Shown one piece after another: positions 33,925 through 45,275 of a DNA stretch of 64,000 nucleotides (position 1 is the first letter of the stretch; each line of letters opens with the position of its first letter). Origin of the DNA: Camellia lanceoleosa (lineage: Eukaryota; Streptophyta; Magnoliopsida; Ericales; Theaceae); the NCBI GenBank assembly GCA_025200525.1, contig CM045770.1, positions 83,137,647 to 83,201,646 on the forward strand. Reading direction: 5' to 3'. The position numbers were made by a program, and so were the translations under genes. The notes under the pieces were generated by a model. That model saw only the letters and a program-made list of their open reading frames with translations, was not told the origin of the DNA and did no database searches.

Positions 33925-34790
33925 GATTAGCCAAATATTTTAAAATAAGTACAAAAACTCCTTATTAAGTTTTGAACAAATGTATAATTTCAAACTGTAA
34001 CACTCCAATGTAACACTCAAATATAACACTATAATATAACACATCAAAAAAAATCCTTAGTATATTTTTCCCAAACATAACACTCTAAAAAAACTCTTTA
34101 GTGTAATACTCTAATGTAACATAGAGAAAAACTCCTTACTATACTTTTTTCAAACGTAACACTCCAATATAACACTCTAAAAAATTTCTTAATATAAATG
34201 TAATACGTAAAAAATAAAATAAAATAAAAAACTTCTTAGTGTAACACTCTAATGTAATACAAAAAAAAAAAAAAAAAAAAAAAACTATTTAGCGTTTTTT
34301 TTCCAAACGTAACACTCCAAAAAAACTCCTTACTATAACACTTTAATGTAACACACACAAAAATTTATTATTGTACTTTTCTCAAACGTAATACTCTAAT
34401 ATAATACTCCAAAAAAAGGATGTAGGATTAGTCAAACTATTTCAAAATGAGTATAAAAATTCATTATTAAGTTTTGGATAAATGTATAATTTAAAACTGT
34501 AAGTGTTATGTTTGGAAAAAGTATACTAAGGAGTTTTTAGTGTTTTTGTGTGTTACATTGGAACATGTTATATTAGAGTGTTACGTTTGGGATTGCATTG
34601 ATTGGAATGTTATATTGATCTGAGTATATTACATTAGAGTGTTACGTTTGTATTATATTGAAGTGTTACATTTAAGAAAAATGCACTAAGAAATTTTTTT
34701 TAGTGTTACCTTGTTACGTTTGAGAAAAATACATTAAGAAGTTTTTAGAGTTTTACATTCTTAGAGTGTTACGTTTTTGTTCGTAATGTG
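33925..34790. repeat. Mirrored array of AACACTC-type repeats (fold-back)
   Basis: From 33995 to 34430 units such as GTAACACTCTAATGTAACAC and AAAAACTCCTTAGTATACTTTT alternate. From 34500 to 34790 the same units return inverted (AAGTATACTAAGGAGTTTTT, GTGTTACATTGGAAC, GAGTGTTACGTTTGG). The ~70-base block TATTAAGTTTTGAACAAATG precedes each half as a direct repeat (33965 and 34470). There is no coding content. Confidence 0.75.
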
Positions 34791-35302
34791 GGATTTGTTC
34801 CAGAAGGAAGGAAAATCCAAAACTTCTATAATGCAGATTCCCCATATGTGTAATTTTACTTTTGGAAAAACCCACTTTTATCCTTCAAAATTAAACCCAA
34901 ACATGTAAGTGACTATCCTCTTGTGTAGTTTCCACTTTAATAAAACCTTTAGGTTCGTAATGAAAATAAGGAACGATGAAACAATTTATAAGATCATATT
35001 TTGAAATTTATTGGTGTTTCACTCTAAAATATTTGTATGTTGTAGTATATTTTAAATTTATTTATTTTATTGTACGGGCATCAATGAAGCTGCAAAATTG
35101 ACATTTTTAATTTAAGAACTATGTTGGAGAGGACAGAGGTGGTGAAAAAACAAGCATTAACAATAACAAATTGTACACGAAAATTTTTGATTCATTAGTG
35201 AATGTCTCTCAAATCACCCATTGTATAAACACCTCCAAACTCAACCTCATCTTCACGAACCTTCAAATTAACCTCGTATTCTTACCATTAGAAACCAATG
35301 CC
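34791..35302. other. Upstream flank of kiwellin copy 2
   Basis: AT-rich, no gene. No convincing TATA box was found within 100 bases of the ATG, unlike copy 1. An open frame entering from 35171 is not conserved with copy 1 and is treated as chance extension. Confidence 0.5.
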
Positions 35303-35563
35303 ATGATGAAATTCACATTGTTTCTTGTTTTCCCATTGTTTAACCTCACATCCCTCTCATCTCCAGGGTATGCTCAGTCCTCCTGCAATGGTCCATGCCA
35401 AACCTTGAATGACTACAAAGCAAACCTCGTCTGCCTTGATCGACAATGCAAGGACAACCCTAATGCCAAAACTCAGATATGCAGTGAAAGCTTTTCTTTC
35501 CGTCCGCTACCTTGCAAACCAACAAGCATAGTGAAATACCAAGGTCAATCATACCCTACATAC
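35303..35563 (+). pseudogene. Kiwellin-like gene, copy 2, N-terminal part
   Basis: The ATG at 35306 (or 35303) matches the start of copy 1. A signal peptide MKFTLFLVFPLFNLTSL is followed by SSCNGPCQTLND, LVCLDRQCKDNP and, at the break, YQGQSYPTY, all in the order found in kiwellins. The usual Cys after L-N-D is replaced by Tyr. The gene is cut after codon TAC (35561-35563) by a complete LTR element whose bases extend the frame by a spurious tail to 35617. It continues at 38676 and at 40248. Product would be a secreted, cysteine-rich protein. Confidence 0.88.
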
Positions 35564-36014
35564 TGTTGGGATCGGGGATCCAGTCCAAGACCTTATAGAA
35601 ATCATACCAAGCAGTAAAACACACCCACACTCAAGAAGACATCATATTTAACGTGGTTCGGCCTCAATGCCCACGTCTACGGGAGAGCAACCGATTACAC
35701 TATAACAAGGGAGAGATTACATAAAGATTACAATAGAGGAGGAGCTCACACTATCCTCACTCAGCCACTCTCCCGTCTCTCTCGCTCACACCGAGAGAGA
35801 TAGTCTCTCCGCCTCATATCTCTCACTCTCTTTGGTTTGCTCGGTTTGCTCTCTCTCAACCTCTCCTCCTCACCTCAATTTATATACAATTGAGGGAGGA
35901 TGTGATTGGTCACCACCTACATCTTTCCACTCTCTAATGGGTTAGAGTTGGTGAGCTACCCCCACTCTCTCCAAAGTGGGTGCTCTATGATATACACATG
36001 GGTAATATCCAACA
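35564..36014 (-). repeat. 3' LTR of the non-autonomous element
   Basis: It pairs with 38219-38670 over its whole length. On minus it carries a TATA-like TATATAAA at 35886-35879, set inside a small hairpin (CAATTtatatacAATTG). Confidence 0.9.
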
Positions 36015-38203
36015 AATCACCCCCTCAACCCATGTGAGGTGATCCACTGCACACATTGCTGTTAATCTTGTCACGCCCAAATTTCAACATAGTCTGCATC
36101 TCCTCACTAAGACATTTGCATCCCCTGAAGCTAGAGATAATACACTAGAGACACAAGAGGATGAGGGAATCCTACATCCTCAACTCAACTTACGCCACGC
36201 TCTGATTTGAAGAGAGCCTCTGCTCCTATCTCCCACAGATCTCTTCCACGCTTCATGTCTCGGATGTCTTCCTTTGCTATCCTTGAACTTGCGTAACCAA
36301 GACATGCTGCACCCCCTGATTGGATGTCCTGTACCCCCTGCTAGGATGTTCTTGAATGTCATGCATTACCTCGCAGGATCAGTCATTGGAACAATAGAAA
36401 ACAAGTTGTTTATCCTATCAACATCCTCTGTCTTCTTTGCTCTGAGCTCTTCCTCTGAACTATCAGCCTTTGCCCTCTGCACTTCTGAACAACCTCCTAG
36501 CGTTTCCACATACGCTCATTGTCTGTGCCTTTGCAATTCCTGATTTGCTGTCCAGTAGATTGATGGTTGACAGTAGCTCTATCTGTCAAAATATCGTCAG
36601 CTATACAATTCCTTACATAGTGCTCGCACTCATGGCTTCTGGTCTCCCTGTGTCGAGCTCGCTTGAGAGATCTGCATCAACTCTATCCTCCACTACCATG
36701 GAACTAAAGAAACCACCATAGAGAAAAAAAAGGCTTGCCACTCCTTGGCGCACACTCTTGCATTTTACCCGTCTCAATTTCTCTGTCTGGAAGTTTATGT
36801 AAACTGTCAACAACCCGTTGCTACACACTATTCTCGCGTCTCTATACAACACTCTAGCGTACCCTTGCACTGTTGCACGTCTGCATTTGTGCTTCTGCGC
36901 TTAGTATGCTCCTCTACAACTATTATTCTACACGTTCACATACCATCAGTACCTACTCATATACAGTAGCTCCAATAGCCACAACATTTCCTTGAGCCTG
37001 TACTTATTGCCAAATTATCTATCCATTGATGAATGGACTTTTTTATTGAACCAAATCTTCCGATCAACTACGGAGATAATCATCTCTGCAATCCTCTGAT
37101 CGCCCCCTCACCAATCCTGATCTGCCTTGATTTGCCATTTGATCAAGCTTGATCTTCTTTGGTCTTCAATGATCTATCTCGATATGTATCTGGTTGTCCA
37201 ATCTGGTCAGAATCTGCCCATTCTAACCTCTTCAGTGAATTCGCAGCGTTCCACAATATCCGGCAACCTTCCTTCGACTATTAAAGATGACAAACTCCCA
37301 TGTTTTGATAATCTTTAAAAATCGTTTAGAATTTCACTATTCTAACCTCGCAGTTGCATTCGGAGCGGTCTGTTTGGCTAGGACCAACCTTCCCTGCACT
37401 TTCAGGGACCTTACTGAAAAACATCCCCGAAAGTTGGGCCACACCACAATTTTCTGAAAATTCTGGGCCAAATTGCAATTTTCAAAAGTTCAGGGAATAT
37501 TCTGTGTTCTAACAAAATATTCCGTCTACTGCACTTGACGCCGTTTGCCACTTTAATTTTCTTTTTTACAGAAAACTCCGATTCAAAAATATGGCCGTAC
37601 AGATGTGTCCGGAATACTCCAAATAGTTGAAAAGCACAATAGTAGATCATCAAAAAGGGACTTCGAATGGCTCTAATCAAGCCAAAACAGTTTGGACGCC
37701 TCAGATCCGTGGCTACACCTTAGCCGCGTAGCACTGGATCCCTCCTCTAGAGTGCTGATGTGTCAGATGATGTGGCACTGACTGTGTTGACGTGGCGCTG
37801 ACTAGACTGCCACGCGGCACTGACTGGATTGATGGCGTGGCAGCCACGTGGCACTCATTGGCTAGTGTGGTGCCACGTATCGATGATATGGCAGTGACGT
37901 CACTCGCACGCGCGCCATACTCGTCTTCTTTCTTATGACGCGCGTGTGGCGCGTGTCTGCGCGTGGTCTAATGCGCCGGTGCAGGAAATGGCTCGTAAGG
38001 CACGTGCTTGTAACTAGGCCTCACGCGCCATATTCAGGCGGTGCGTGACGGCACGTCCAACCATCTCTGGGGCTCTACTTTGCATTTTTGGACTCCTCTC
38101 ATCGAGACGTTGCTCCTGGTATACTCAAAACCTAATTTTGAGCAACTTGACTTCTGGACAGTTTCGAACAACACACTGTTTTGGTTCCAAAAACGACCGA
38201 CAA
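36015..38203 (-). other. Non-coding interior of the non-autonomous LTR element
   Basis: Short open frames here lack any retrotransposon motif. Near the PBS end, 37750-38040 is GC-rich with repeated GTGGCACTGACT / GCCACGTGGCA words and CACGCGCGC runs, likely a structured leader. The rest (36060-37700) is unremarkable. Confidence 0.6.
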
Positions 38204-38216
38204 GGCTCTGATACCA
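38204..38216 (-). promoter_or_regulatory. Primer binding site (initiator tRNA-Met)
   Basis: On minus the 13 bases read TGGTATCAGAGCC, the complement of the plant initiator tRNA-Met 3' end apart from CCA. They lie two bases inside the right LTR, which sets the element's orientation. Confidence 0.92.
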
Positions 38217-38218
38217 CT

Positions 38219-38670
38219 TGTTAGGATCGAGGATCCCACCCAAGACCTTATAGAAATCATACCAAGTAGTAAAATACACCCACACTCAAGAAGACACCAT
38301 ATTTAACATAGTTCGACCTCATTGCCTACGTTTACAGAAGAGTAACCGGTTATCACTATAACAATGGAGATATTACAAAAAAATTACAATAGAGGAGGAG
38401 CTCACACTATCCTCACTCAGCCACTCTCTCGTCTCCCTTGCTCACACCGAGAGACACGGTCTCTCCGCCTCACATCTCTCACTCTCTTTGGTTTGCTTGG
38501 TTTGCTCTCTCTCAACCTCTCTTCCTCACCTCAATTTATACACAATTGAGGGAGGATGTGATTGGTCACCACCTACCTCCTTTCACTCTCTAGTGGGTTG
38601 GAGTTAGTGAGCCACCCCCACTCTCTCCAAAGTGGGTGATCCATGATATATACATGGGTGATATCCAACA
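38219..38670 (-). repeat. 5' LTR of the non-autonomous element
   Basis: It is the partner of 35564-36014; visible differences are mostly C/T and G/A transitions, indicating age. Confidence 0.9.
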
Positions 38671-38675
38671 CAAAC

Positions 38676-38790
38676 AAGGCTCTCCTCTTATCTCATCCTC
38701 TACGCCAGCCAAGCTTACTTACAAAGATTTTACTAAAGGACGACCCTCAAAGTGCAATGGCAAGTTTAGTAGCCATGAATTCAATTCGGA
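38676..38790 (+). pseudogene. Kiwellin-like gene, copy 2, middle part
   Basis: The codons SSSTPAKLTYKDFTKG followed by PSKC match the kiwellin stretch downstream of the conserved S-Y-P-T-Y, but in a frame shifted by one base relative to the upstream part. Similarity ends near 38780 and about 75 codons of the family are absent before the C-terminal piece at 40248. Confidence 0.8.
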
Positions 38791-38816
38791 TTAAAGGTTT
38801 GAGCAACTTCAGTAGT

Positions 38817-40247
38817 CATGAATTCTAAATTATAAAACAGAATTATAATTAGAATTGTATACTATACAGAAAATTAAACCATAAAACGCATAATTTAATT
38901 CTGTAAAAATAAAAGAAACAAAATTGTAACTTTTATTTCAAATTTATTTGAAAATAATTTTTTTATTTAAACAAATTAATTCAACATAGAAAATTATTTT
39001 TGTAATACTTCAAGAATTAAAATACTAAAAACAAAATTTTAATTAATGAAAACTCAGAATTTTATTCTCGAAAAAATCAGAATTGCAATTCTGAAAAACC
39101 CCCCACAGATAATAAATTCTGTAAAGAACTGTAAAAAAAAAAAAACAAACGAAAAATTCTGTATAAATAGAATAATTCGTATCTATCTTAAGATTTTTGG
39201 AACAATCTTCTGTGTAAAGAAATGAAATTGAAATAACAAAAATAAATTACTTACAGAAATATTCTTGTACTGGAAAATTCGAATAAAACCTTTTGATCAA
39301 ATCAAGTGTGTGATACTCTATCCTTAAAACAGATTCGTCACCGCACAGGTGCTTACGGGTTATTGACATCTATCTCTCAAGATACAATGATTAGAAAACA
39401 CAAATTGTAGCAACACTACAATCAATCTGCCAGGCGAATCAAACCTGTGTTTTGCAACTCTCTTAAATTTCTATAAACTAATATAAAGAATATATGCAAG
39501 AGAAAAGAAAAACGAAAGCACAAATGATTTTATTAGAGATTGAATCGACTAGAAAAGGGTTTGTATTTATAGGCATTGTGGTGTCTGTTCGGAAGGGTAA
39601 AAAAACCCTCCAAACATGTGCGATTTTGAAACCGCTGGAAAGATGAAAAAAGGTGATCGAAGAGGCACTAGTTCGGACAAGAATTCAAATTTCGAATTTG
39701 GCGCAAAAATTTTGAATTCATTCTGTTAGAATTTCAAATTTTCTTGCAAAAATTTGAAAAAATTCAAATGAATTTTGTCCAAAAAATTAAAGTTAAGACT
39801 TGACCCACAACACGCAACTGCACTCAACTCAATTGGTCAGTCGGTCGCAGCGACTCGCAAGCGTGTGTGTGGTGGTTTGGGCCAAAGTCCACTATGTCCA
39901 TAACTCCCCTCCTTACAAAACTTAGGGTGCCCCTTGGGGCCCAGCCCATGTATGTCCACCTAAAGTTTATATATTAACACAAGTTCTCTTAAAGTTTCAA
40001 TGTAGGACAACCAATTTAAGGAAACCCACATTTGACTCTTCAACTTCCCATTTTACGAACCTGAAAACGATGTCAACTTCTCATTCACTCATAATTGATT
40101 TTGACGAACCGTCTTCACTGTGTGACTTGCTATGCGATAAGGAACACGTCACTTCTTTAGACTCACTCCAAAAGATGTGTGTGCCCTACTTAAATTTGGG
40201 GTCAAAATTGGTTCAAAATAAGCCTATACAAACCACAATTTCCAACA
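38817..40247 (-). mobile_element. Truncated copia element (leader plus one LTR) in kiwellin copy 2
   Basis: 38817-39194 matches the leader next to the gag start of the copia element at 45276-52026 (compare 50296-50880), and 39195-40247 matches its LTR. The right edge ends TTTCCAACA and abuts kiwellin coding DNA at 40248. The pol region and second LTR are deleted, together with part of kiwellin. Confidence 0.85.
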
Positions 40248-40328
40248 GATGGATCGGCTGTGTGGAAGGCTTTGGGACTAAATAAGGACATAGGTGAAGC
40301 TGATGTTATTTGGTCCATCATGGCCTAA
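40248..40328 (+). pseudogene. Kiwellin-like gene, copy 2, C-terminal part
   Basis: The last 26 codons read DGSAVWKALGLNKDIGEAD, then VIWSIMA and a TAA stop at 40326. This is the kiwellin C-terminal signature (D-G-S-x-A-V-W-x-A-L-G-L ... W-S). It shows that the two LTR insertions lie inside one gene that originally ended here. It is open and undamaged over this stretch. Confidence 0.85.
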
Positions 40329-41082
40329 CTTACTATGTCATGTATTACAACAATAAATAAGCTGCTCCTTTTTTTTTTTTGTTTCTTTCTTTTTTTTAAA
40401 TGTAATAAATTGGACAGAGATCTGATATGGCCTTGCAGGCAAACAACTAATCTTTGTTGCAGGTGTGCGTGTGGTACTGATATGCATGCACAATGTCTTG
40501 AGAAAATGTCACTTTTGTTGGACATGTATACAAATGTCTGTAGTTGACAAACATTATCATATAAATTAGATTGAAAAACGACATCGTTTTGAGTTTACTG
40601 TTTTGAGTATGATAATTCTAGGTAAATTTGATCTGTTGAGTTGTGATTTCATTGATGTGTTATGGTCTTGTTACTACAATAAGGACATATTTGTTTGAAC
40701 AGACTAGATAAGGGAAATTGTAATCTACTGGACTGTTAATTCTATTATACAAAGTCCTTATATGATTTGGTTGAAAAATGTGTATCCCATATTTATTTAG
40801 TCATGGAATTAGAATTCAAAAAATAACTATTTTTAAAATTATTTTTTATTTTTTTCACAAAATTACTTTTTTACTAGTTAATTCAGAGGAGGTCTTGTCC
40901 AAAGACTGTGTATCCTACACCTCCCCCAGTATAGGTTAGTCCCACATATGGGGACTAACAGTTCGGTCAGACCATTAGCCCGACTTATAATTTTTCAACC
41001 AAATAACAGACTACTCGATATGGTGGATATGGAATTCAATCTCCCTTCTAATCCTTCTAAACAAACACCCTCTAAAACCATT
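40329..41082. other. AT-rich DNA downstream of kiwellin copy 2
   Basis: No gene or known element. 40900-41000 has a more GC-balanced block (CCTCCCCCAGTATAGG, CCCACATATGGGGAC) that may be part of an unidentified repeat. Possible polyadenylation words (AATAAA-like) occur at 40351. Confidence 0.45.
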
Positions 41083-41222
41083 AAGACTGTAAATTGTTCA
41101 TAAATTTGGAAAAGAATTTAGAAAGGAAAATGAAATCTGTGTGAGATGTTATCATTTTTCATTTACTTTTTCTCTTTACCTTTTCAAATCACTTTCCAAA
41201 TTTATGAACCACACACAGTTTA
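41083..41222. mobile_element. Small hairpin element (MITE-like)
   Basis: GTTCATAAATTTGGAAA (41096-41112) and its exact inverse TTTCCAAATTTATGAAC (41193-41209) form a stem; AAACTG-type bases continue the pairing outside. About 140 bases, no coding content. Target duplication not resolved. Confidence 0.6.
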
Positions 41223-42064
41223 AGGCACATTTCTTAACTTCCACTAATTTAATCAAATAAATTTTACTTTTACAATATTGATTAATTAGTGATAGTGATA
41301 GTGATATTGTCATTATTATATTTTATATTTTCTCCTGTGAAAAGATGTATACAAATGTGATAAACTTATCCTTACTAGTTTTTTCTTTTTTTTCTTTTTT
41401 AATTGAATTTTCAATTGGATCAAATTGGTAAAGTGTAAATATTAAAGATAAAATTGGTTCAATTTAAACTACAAAATTAAACCAACACAAAGAGAAACAT
41501 AATTTGTAGGAGTGAACAAATATTAGGCTGAACTTGGGTTATATAGTGAAAGTATAAGCGAACCCTAAAATAACTTATAAATCTCAAGTTCATTGTAAGA
41601 ACTATGTTGTATTTTGATTTTTTGAAGTCTTTGACCATTTTAATAATTGTTTGAATTTGGAATATTAACAAAATTCTATTGTAAAATTTGAACCTTGAAT
41701 GATCAAAAGAAAAATTAACAGTTTGAATAATTAAAACAGAACTTGAGACGTGTATCACGGGCTCAAACAACATGTCTAAATTACAAACTGGAGACAGTCT
41801 AGGTTTTGTTTATATATATATATATATTAAAGCCCTACACTTCTCAATTGACGATGTTAGTTCAATTTTTGAATATTTTAAGCTAACAAAAATAATATCA
41901 TAGAATAGAGATAATCCGGACCCCCACTTGGTGGTAAGCCCCACCACTCCCACATACACGTGGGGGGCAACGAGAGGAGGACAAACCAAAAAAAAAAAAA
42001 AAATTGAACCAATCAGCATTCACTGGAGGTGATGGGGGTTTCACTCTTTTCTCATCATCAATTC
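41223..42064. other. AT-rich spacer sharing a block with the flank of kiwellin copy 1
   Basis: 41755-41885 is a diverged copy of 10430-10560. Nothing else is recognised. Confidence 0.55.
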
Positions 42065-42878
42065 AAGATGTAGGAGCTTATACATCTCAAGTAATGTAGC
42101 ACCTTAAGATTGGTTAAGAGATTATATATGTATTTGGAATCTTAGTTATTTTAGATAACCTATGTATTTTTTTTGTAATTAAATCATTATCTAAAAATAT
42201 CAAATTTAATTTTCGTAAATTTTGGATTACCCATCACCCTTTTTTTTTTTTTTTTTTTTTTTTGCACGATTAAATTTCCACAATAATATTACACAATTAA
42301 TATCGGTTGAAAATCTACATACATTGGGTAACATTGTATGTCGTAGAAATATAGAAAAAAATCTCCCAAAAAAAAAAATGTGTCATTTTTTTTAAATTTG
42401 TTTTTAGTAAATAAAAAAAATCAGATTTCTTCACAAATATTTTGAAGTGTATCGTATCTAAAAAAATTTTAAATTTTGATTAAAATATGAAAAAGTTACT
42501 AATGACAAAATAAAAAGTCAAAATTACTTTTCAAAAATAAAACTAAACATAATTATTTTTGTTAATAAAATTCTACGACACACAATGATGTCTAGTGTAT
42601 ATAAATTTTCAACCGGTACTAATTGTGCAGTATAATTGTGGAACAATTTAATCGTAAAAAAAATAAACAAATAAAAATCAACTGATATGTCCACCAAAAA
42701 TTGCCCATATTGAATTTTATATTTTTAAATAAAAATTTAATTACAAAACTCATAAATAAGTTACCTATGTTAGGTAGGATTTCAAATACAACTTTTCTTG
42801 AATTGTGTAATCATTTAGCCAATTATAAAGCAACATGTTATTTGAGATGTAAGAACTCTTACATTCTAAATTTGAAAA
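42065..42878. mobile_element. Long-TIR fold-back element, copy 2
   Basis: It starts AAGATGTAGGAGCTTATACATC and ends GAGATGTAAGAACTCTTACATTCT; the outer ~170 bases on each side are imperfect inverse copies. An inner inverted pair (TCCACAATAATATTACACAATT / AATTGTGCAGTATAATTGTGGA) extends the fold. It is ~815 bases and non-coding. Relatives: 18067-19625 and a right-end fragment at 27095-27197. Confidence 0.8.
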
Positions 42879-43017
42879 AAAAAAACATCATATATTTATT
42901 TGAGGACAATAATTTTTAACTTGTATTTTAGTAAAAAAAATATATATATTAAAAAATCACTTTCCAAGCAAGCTCTAAATCAACCAAAATATCACTACTC
43001 AAACAAATTCTAAATCG

Positions 43018-43691
43018 GTAATCCCTTTTTCTCTCTAATTTGAGAGCTTCTACACTTTTCTTTTCCCAGGATTTTTGAGGGTTGCGGCAGTCGAGGTGGG
43101 GGAGGAGATTCTGGCAGCCTCCGGCCTCCTCTCCCCTCCTCCTACTCCATTTTCTCTTTCCTTTTCTTGTTTAGCTACCAATAACCTAGAAGCCTTGTAC
43201 TTCCATCATCTCCCTCCTTTGTAGGGTGTTTCCTCCCTCCGCTTCAACTCCAGCCGTGGCTTCACCAGATCTGCCAGCCTCATCCTCGCCGGATCTGCTG
43301 CAGCCACTGCTATTGAAAGTTCGTTGGTGTATGGGTTTTTTTGTTTTGTATTTTTCATTTCCTTTGTGCTTTGCTCTGTTTGTTTGTTTGGTTTATAGGG
43401 AGTCCATTAGTGAGTGCTTATTAGGCTTACCCACTCTGTGATTAAGATCTTTGATTTATTCTAGACATGCTCTATTACTAACTTTTATGATCGATTATGC
43501 TTTGCAGTACAAGCACGTGCATGAGAGATGCGTCTGAATATTTTCTTAATTTCTCTCCTTTGTGTTTCTTGCAAAATTTATACTTTGTTTGGTGATAGTT
43601 TTGGTTTGGATGGATTCCTGTAATTGCCGCTTTGGCTTTCATTAATGAAATCTTCTACTAATAAAAAATAAATAAATAAAAACAAAAAACG
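43018..43691 (+). mobile_element. Retroposon with A-rich tail and 12-bp target duplication
   Basis: AATTCTAAATCG occurs on both sides (43006-43017 and 43692-43703); copy A has the site once and no insert (27342). The 3' end is A-rich (AATAAAAAATAAATAAATAAAAA...). The body begins with a C/T-rich, then GC-rich stretch (GGCAGCCTCCGGCCTCC) and ends with T-rich DNA containing TTTGTTTGGTGATAG. This structure fits a 5'-truncated LINE, a SINE or a processed transcript. Two short intron-like words (TTTGTAG, TTTGCAG) are visible, but no parent gene is recognised. Confidence 0.8.
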
Positions 43692-44058
43692 AATTCTAAA
43701 TCGAAAGAACAATTCCCCAGCCTAGCTTCCAATCAGATAAACTTTGCACCAAACAACCCCAACATACCACTGTTGAGATTCATTTTATTTCTCATCCAAA
43801 CCCGGTTTGGAAGGCGTAACAAATAGAACCTAATATTTGAACGTGAACCGGACCGATTTAGCAACCGTAGCGGCGGACAAACTGAAACAGTTACTTAGAG
43901 CTTCAAGCCCACCCACTAGGGCATACCTTTTCCAATCCAAGCTTTTAAGCCCCCCAATTGAAAATTGCCCCGGGTTTTATTTTTACAAAAATCTTTAGAA
44001 AAATTTATTAAATATGATAAAATATAAAAATATATTAAATTTTTGTATTTTTTTGTAT

Positions 44059-44231
44059 CAATGGTGCTATATGTACCAATTAGTATACCAACATATGATA
44101 TGATATTCACACTTCAAAAGTACGGACCCTATCCATTATACAAATTATAAAAATTCAAAACCTTTAAAATTATATCACATCATCCATTAATACACCAATT
44201 AGTATACCAAATGATGCGTACAACTTCATTC
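44059..44231. mobile_element. 173-base insertion with 9-bp direct repeats, copy B only
   Basis: TTTTTGTAT flanks it at 44050-44058 and 44232-44240, and copy A has a single TTTTTTGTATTT without the insert. CCAATTAGTATACCAA occurs twice inside (44076 and 44202). A 9-base duplication suggests a Mutator-type MITE, but the TIRs are weak. Confidence 0.55.
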
Positions 44232-44533
44232 TTTTTGTATTCAATGAAATTTTAAAATATTTTTACCCAAATTTTTTACTTTTAAGTGTATCTAAATTAA
44301 ACAAATTAAAATAAAAAAATAAAAAAACAGAAATATATATATATATATATATGAATTAAAAATTTTATAAACTATTTTTAAAAATTTCAAACCAAAGTGA
44401 CTAATTTTCGTAATCTACCGATGTGCGACTGCTTTTGAATGGGCTTTCCTGTAACTTGACTGCTTGTAGCGATTGGACCCAAAAAAACTATTGATATTCT
44501 TTTTCAGACTATGTTGTTGTATGTTAAAAAACA

Positions 44534-44955
44534 AGGGAAATTTATTAGAATTTTTTTTTAAGTGTTTGTATTTTAATTAGTTTATAAGATATTCTTATAT
44601 TCTAATAAATTTCATTATTCGGATATTTGATTTATCAAATTTTAATTTTCATATTTAAAGTATTTTATGGATATGTCTATCCTTACAAATATTTTTTAAA
44701 CGGTTAGCAATTTGGTGATGTGAATATTCATATTTTACAATGTGAATATTCACATTGACATGTTAACATTCAGATTGATCGTGTGAACATTCACATCACG
44801 GAACATTCACACTGTAAATGTGAATATTATTAGGGGTATTTTGATAAGTATGTCACCCATAAGACTTATTGATACGTAAGAAACTAATGTGGACTAAATA
44901 GAATATAAGTAGATGAAAAGGAATTTGTGAGAAAGTATCCCACATAAAATGATAA
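44534..44955. mobile_element. Short palindrome-family element, copy B only
   Basis: The left end GGGAAATTTATTAGAA leads to GAACGG-type GGTTAGCAATTTGGTGATGTG, one CAATGTGAATATTCACATTG palindrome at 44739, variants at 44780-44825, then TTAGGGGTATTTTGATAAG and TCACCCATAAGACTTATTG, the inverse of the left flank of the 20.5 kb element. It thus has both ends of that family around a single unit. Copy A lacks it at 30102. Confidence 0.75.
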
Positions 44956-45275
44956 ATTATAAATAAAGTATTTATTTAAAATATAAATTATTTTATGTGA
45001 TTTTAAAAAGTATAAATACTCCTTTGTTAAAAAAATCTATTTAACAAAATTAATCAAAAAATATATTGTTACTACTCTGCTATGCAATAATAAAATTATC
45101 ATTATTGTGAATTGAAATATATTTCTAATACTGCTAAAAAAAATTAATTAATTTAATGATTTATTAATAAAATAAATAAGTCATTGTTATGCGATTAGAA
45201 ATTTGAAAAGGTGGAATAAAAATTTCAAATAATAAGGGACAAAAAAACCTCATAGGTGTATTTGTTATTAGCTTT

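Larger units (their letters stand above)
35564..38670 (-). mobile_element. Complete non-autonomous LTR retrotransposon in kiwellin copy 2
   Basis: Two LTRs (35564-36014, 451 bases; 38219-38670, 452 bases) begin/end TGTT...AACA. On minus, the 5' LTR is the right one: two bases inside it is a primer binding site complementary to initiator tRNA-Met (TGGTATCAGAGCC). The polypurine tract lies next to the left LTR (GGGTTGAGGGGGTGATT on minus). Flanks CATAC (35559-35563) and CAAAC (38671-38675) are a target duplication with one mismatch. The 2.2 kb interior has no gag or pol similarity, so it needs enzymes from a relative. Confidence 0.92.

Noticed and set aside
35171..35302. Upstream extension of the kiwellin copy 2 frame from a non-ATG start
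   Set aside because: The signal peptide starts at 35303/35306 as in copy 1; upstream codons have no similarity in copy 1.
36274..36870. Overlapping open frames of 83-89 codons inside the non-autonomous LTR element
   Set aside because: No retrotransposon or other protein motif, no consistent frame, and the region is bounded by LTRs; treated as chance frames.
43226..43441. Short ORF with a hydrophobic stretch as a possible small secreted protein
   Set aside because: It lies inside a retroposon inserted with a 12-bp duplication, is C/T-rich and has no recognised relative.
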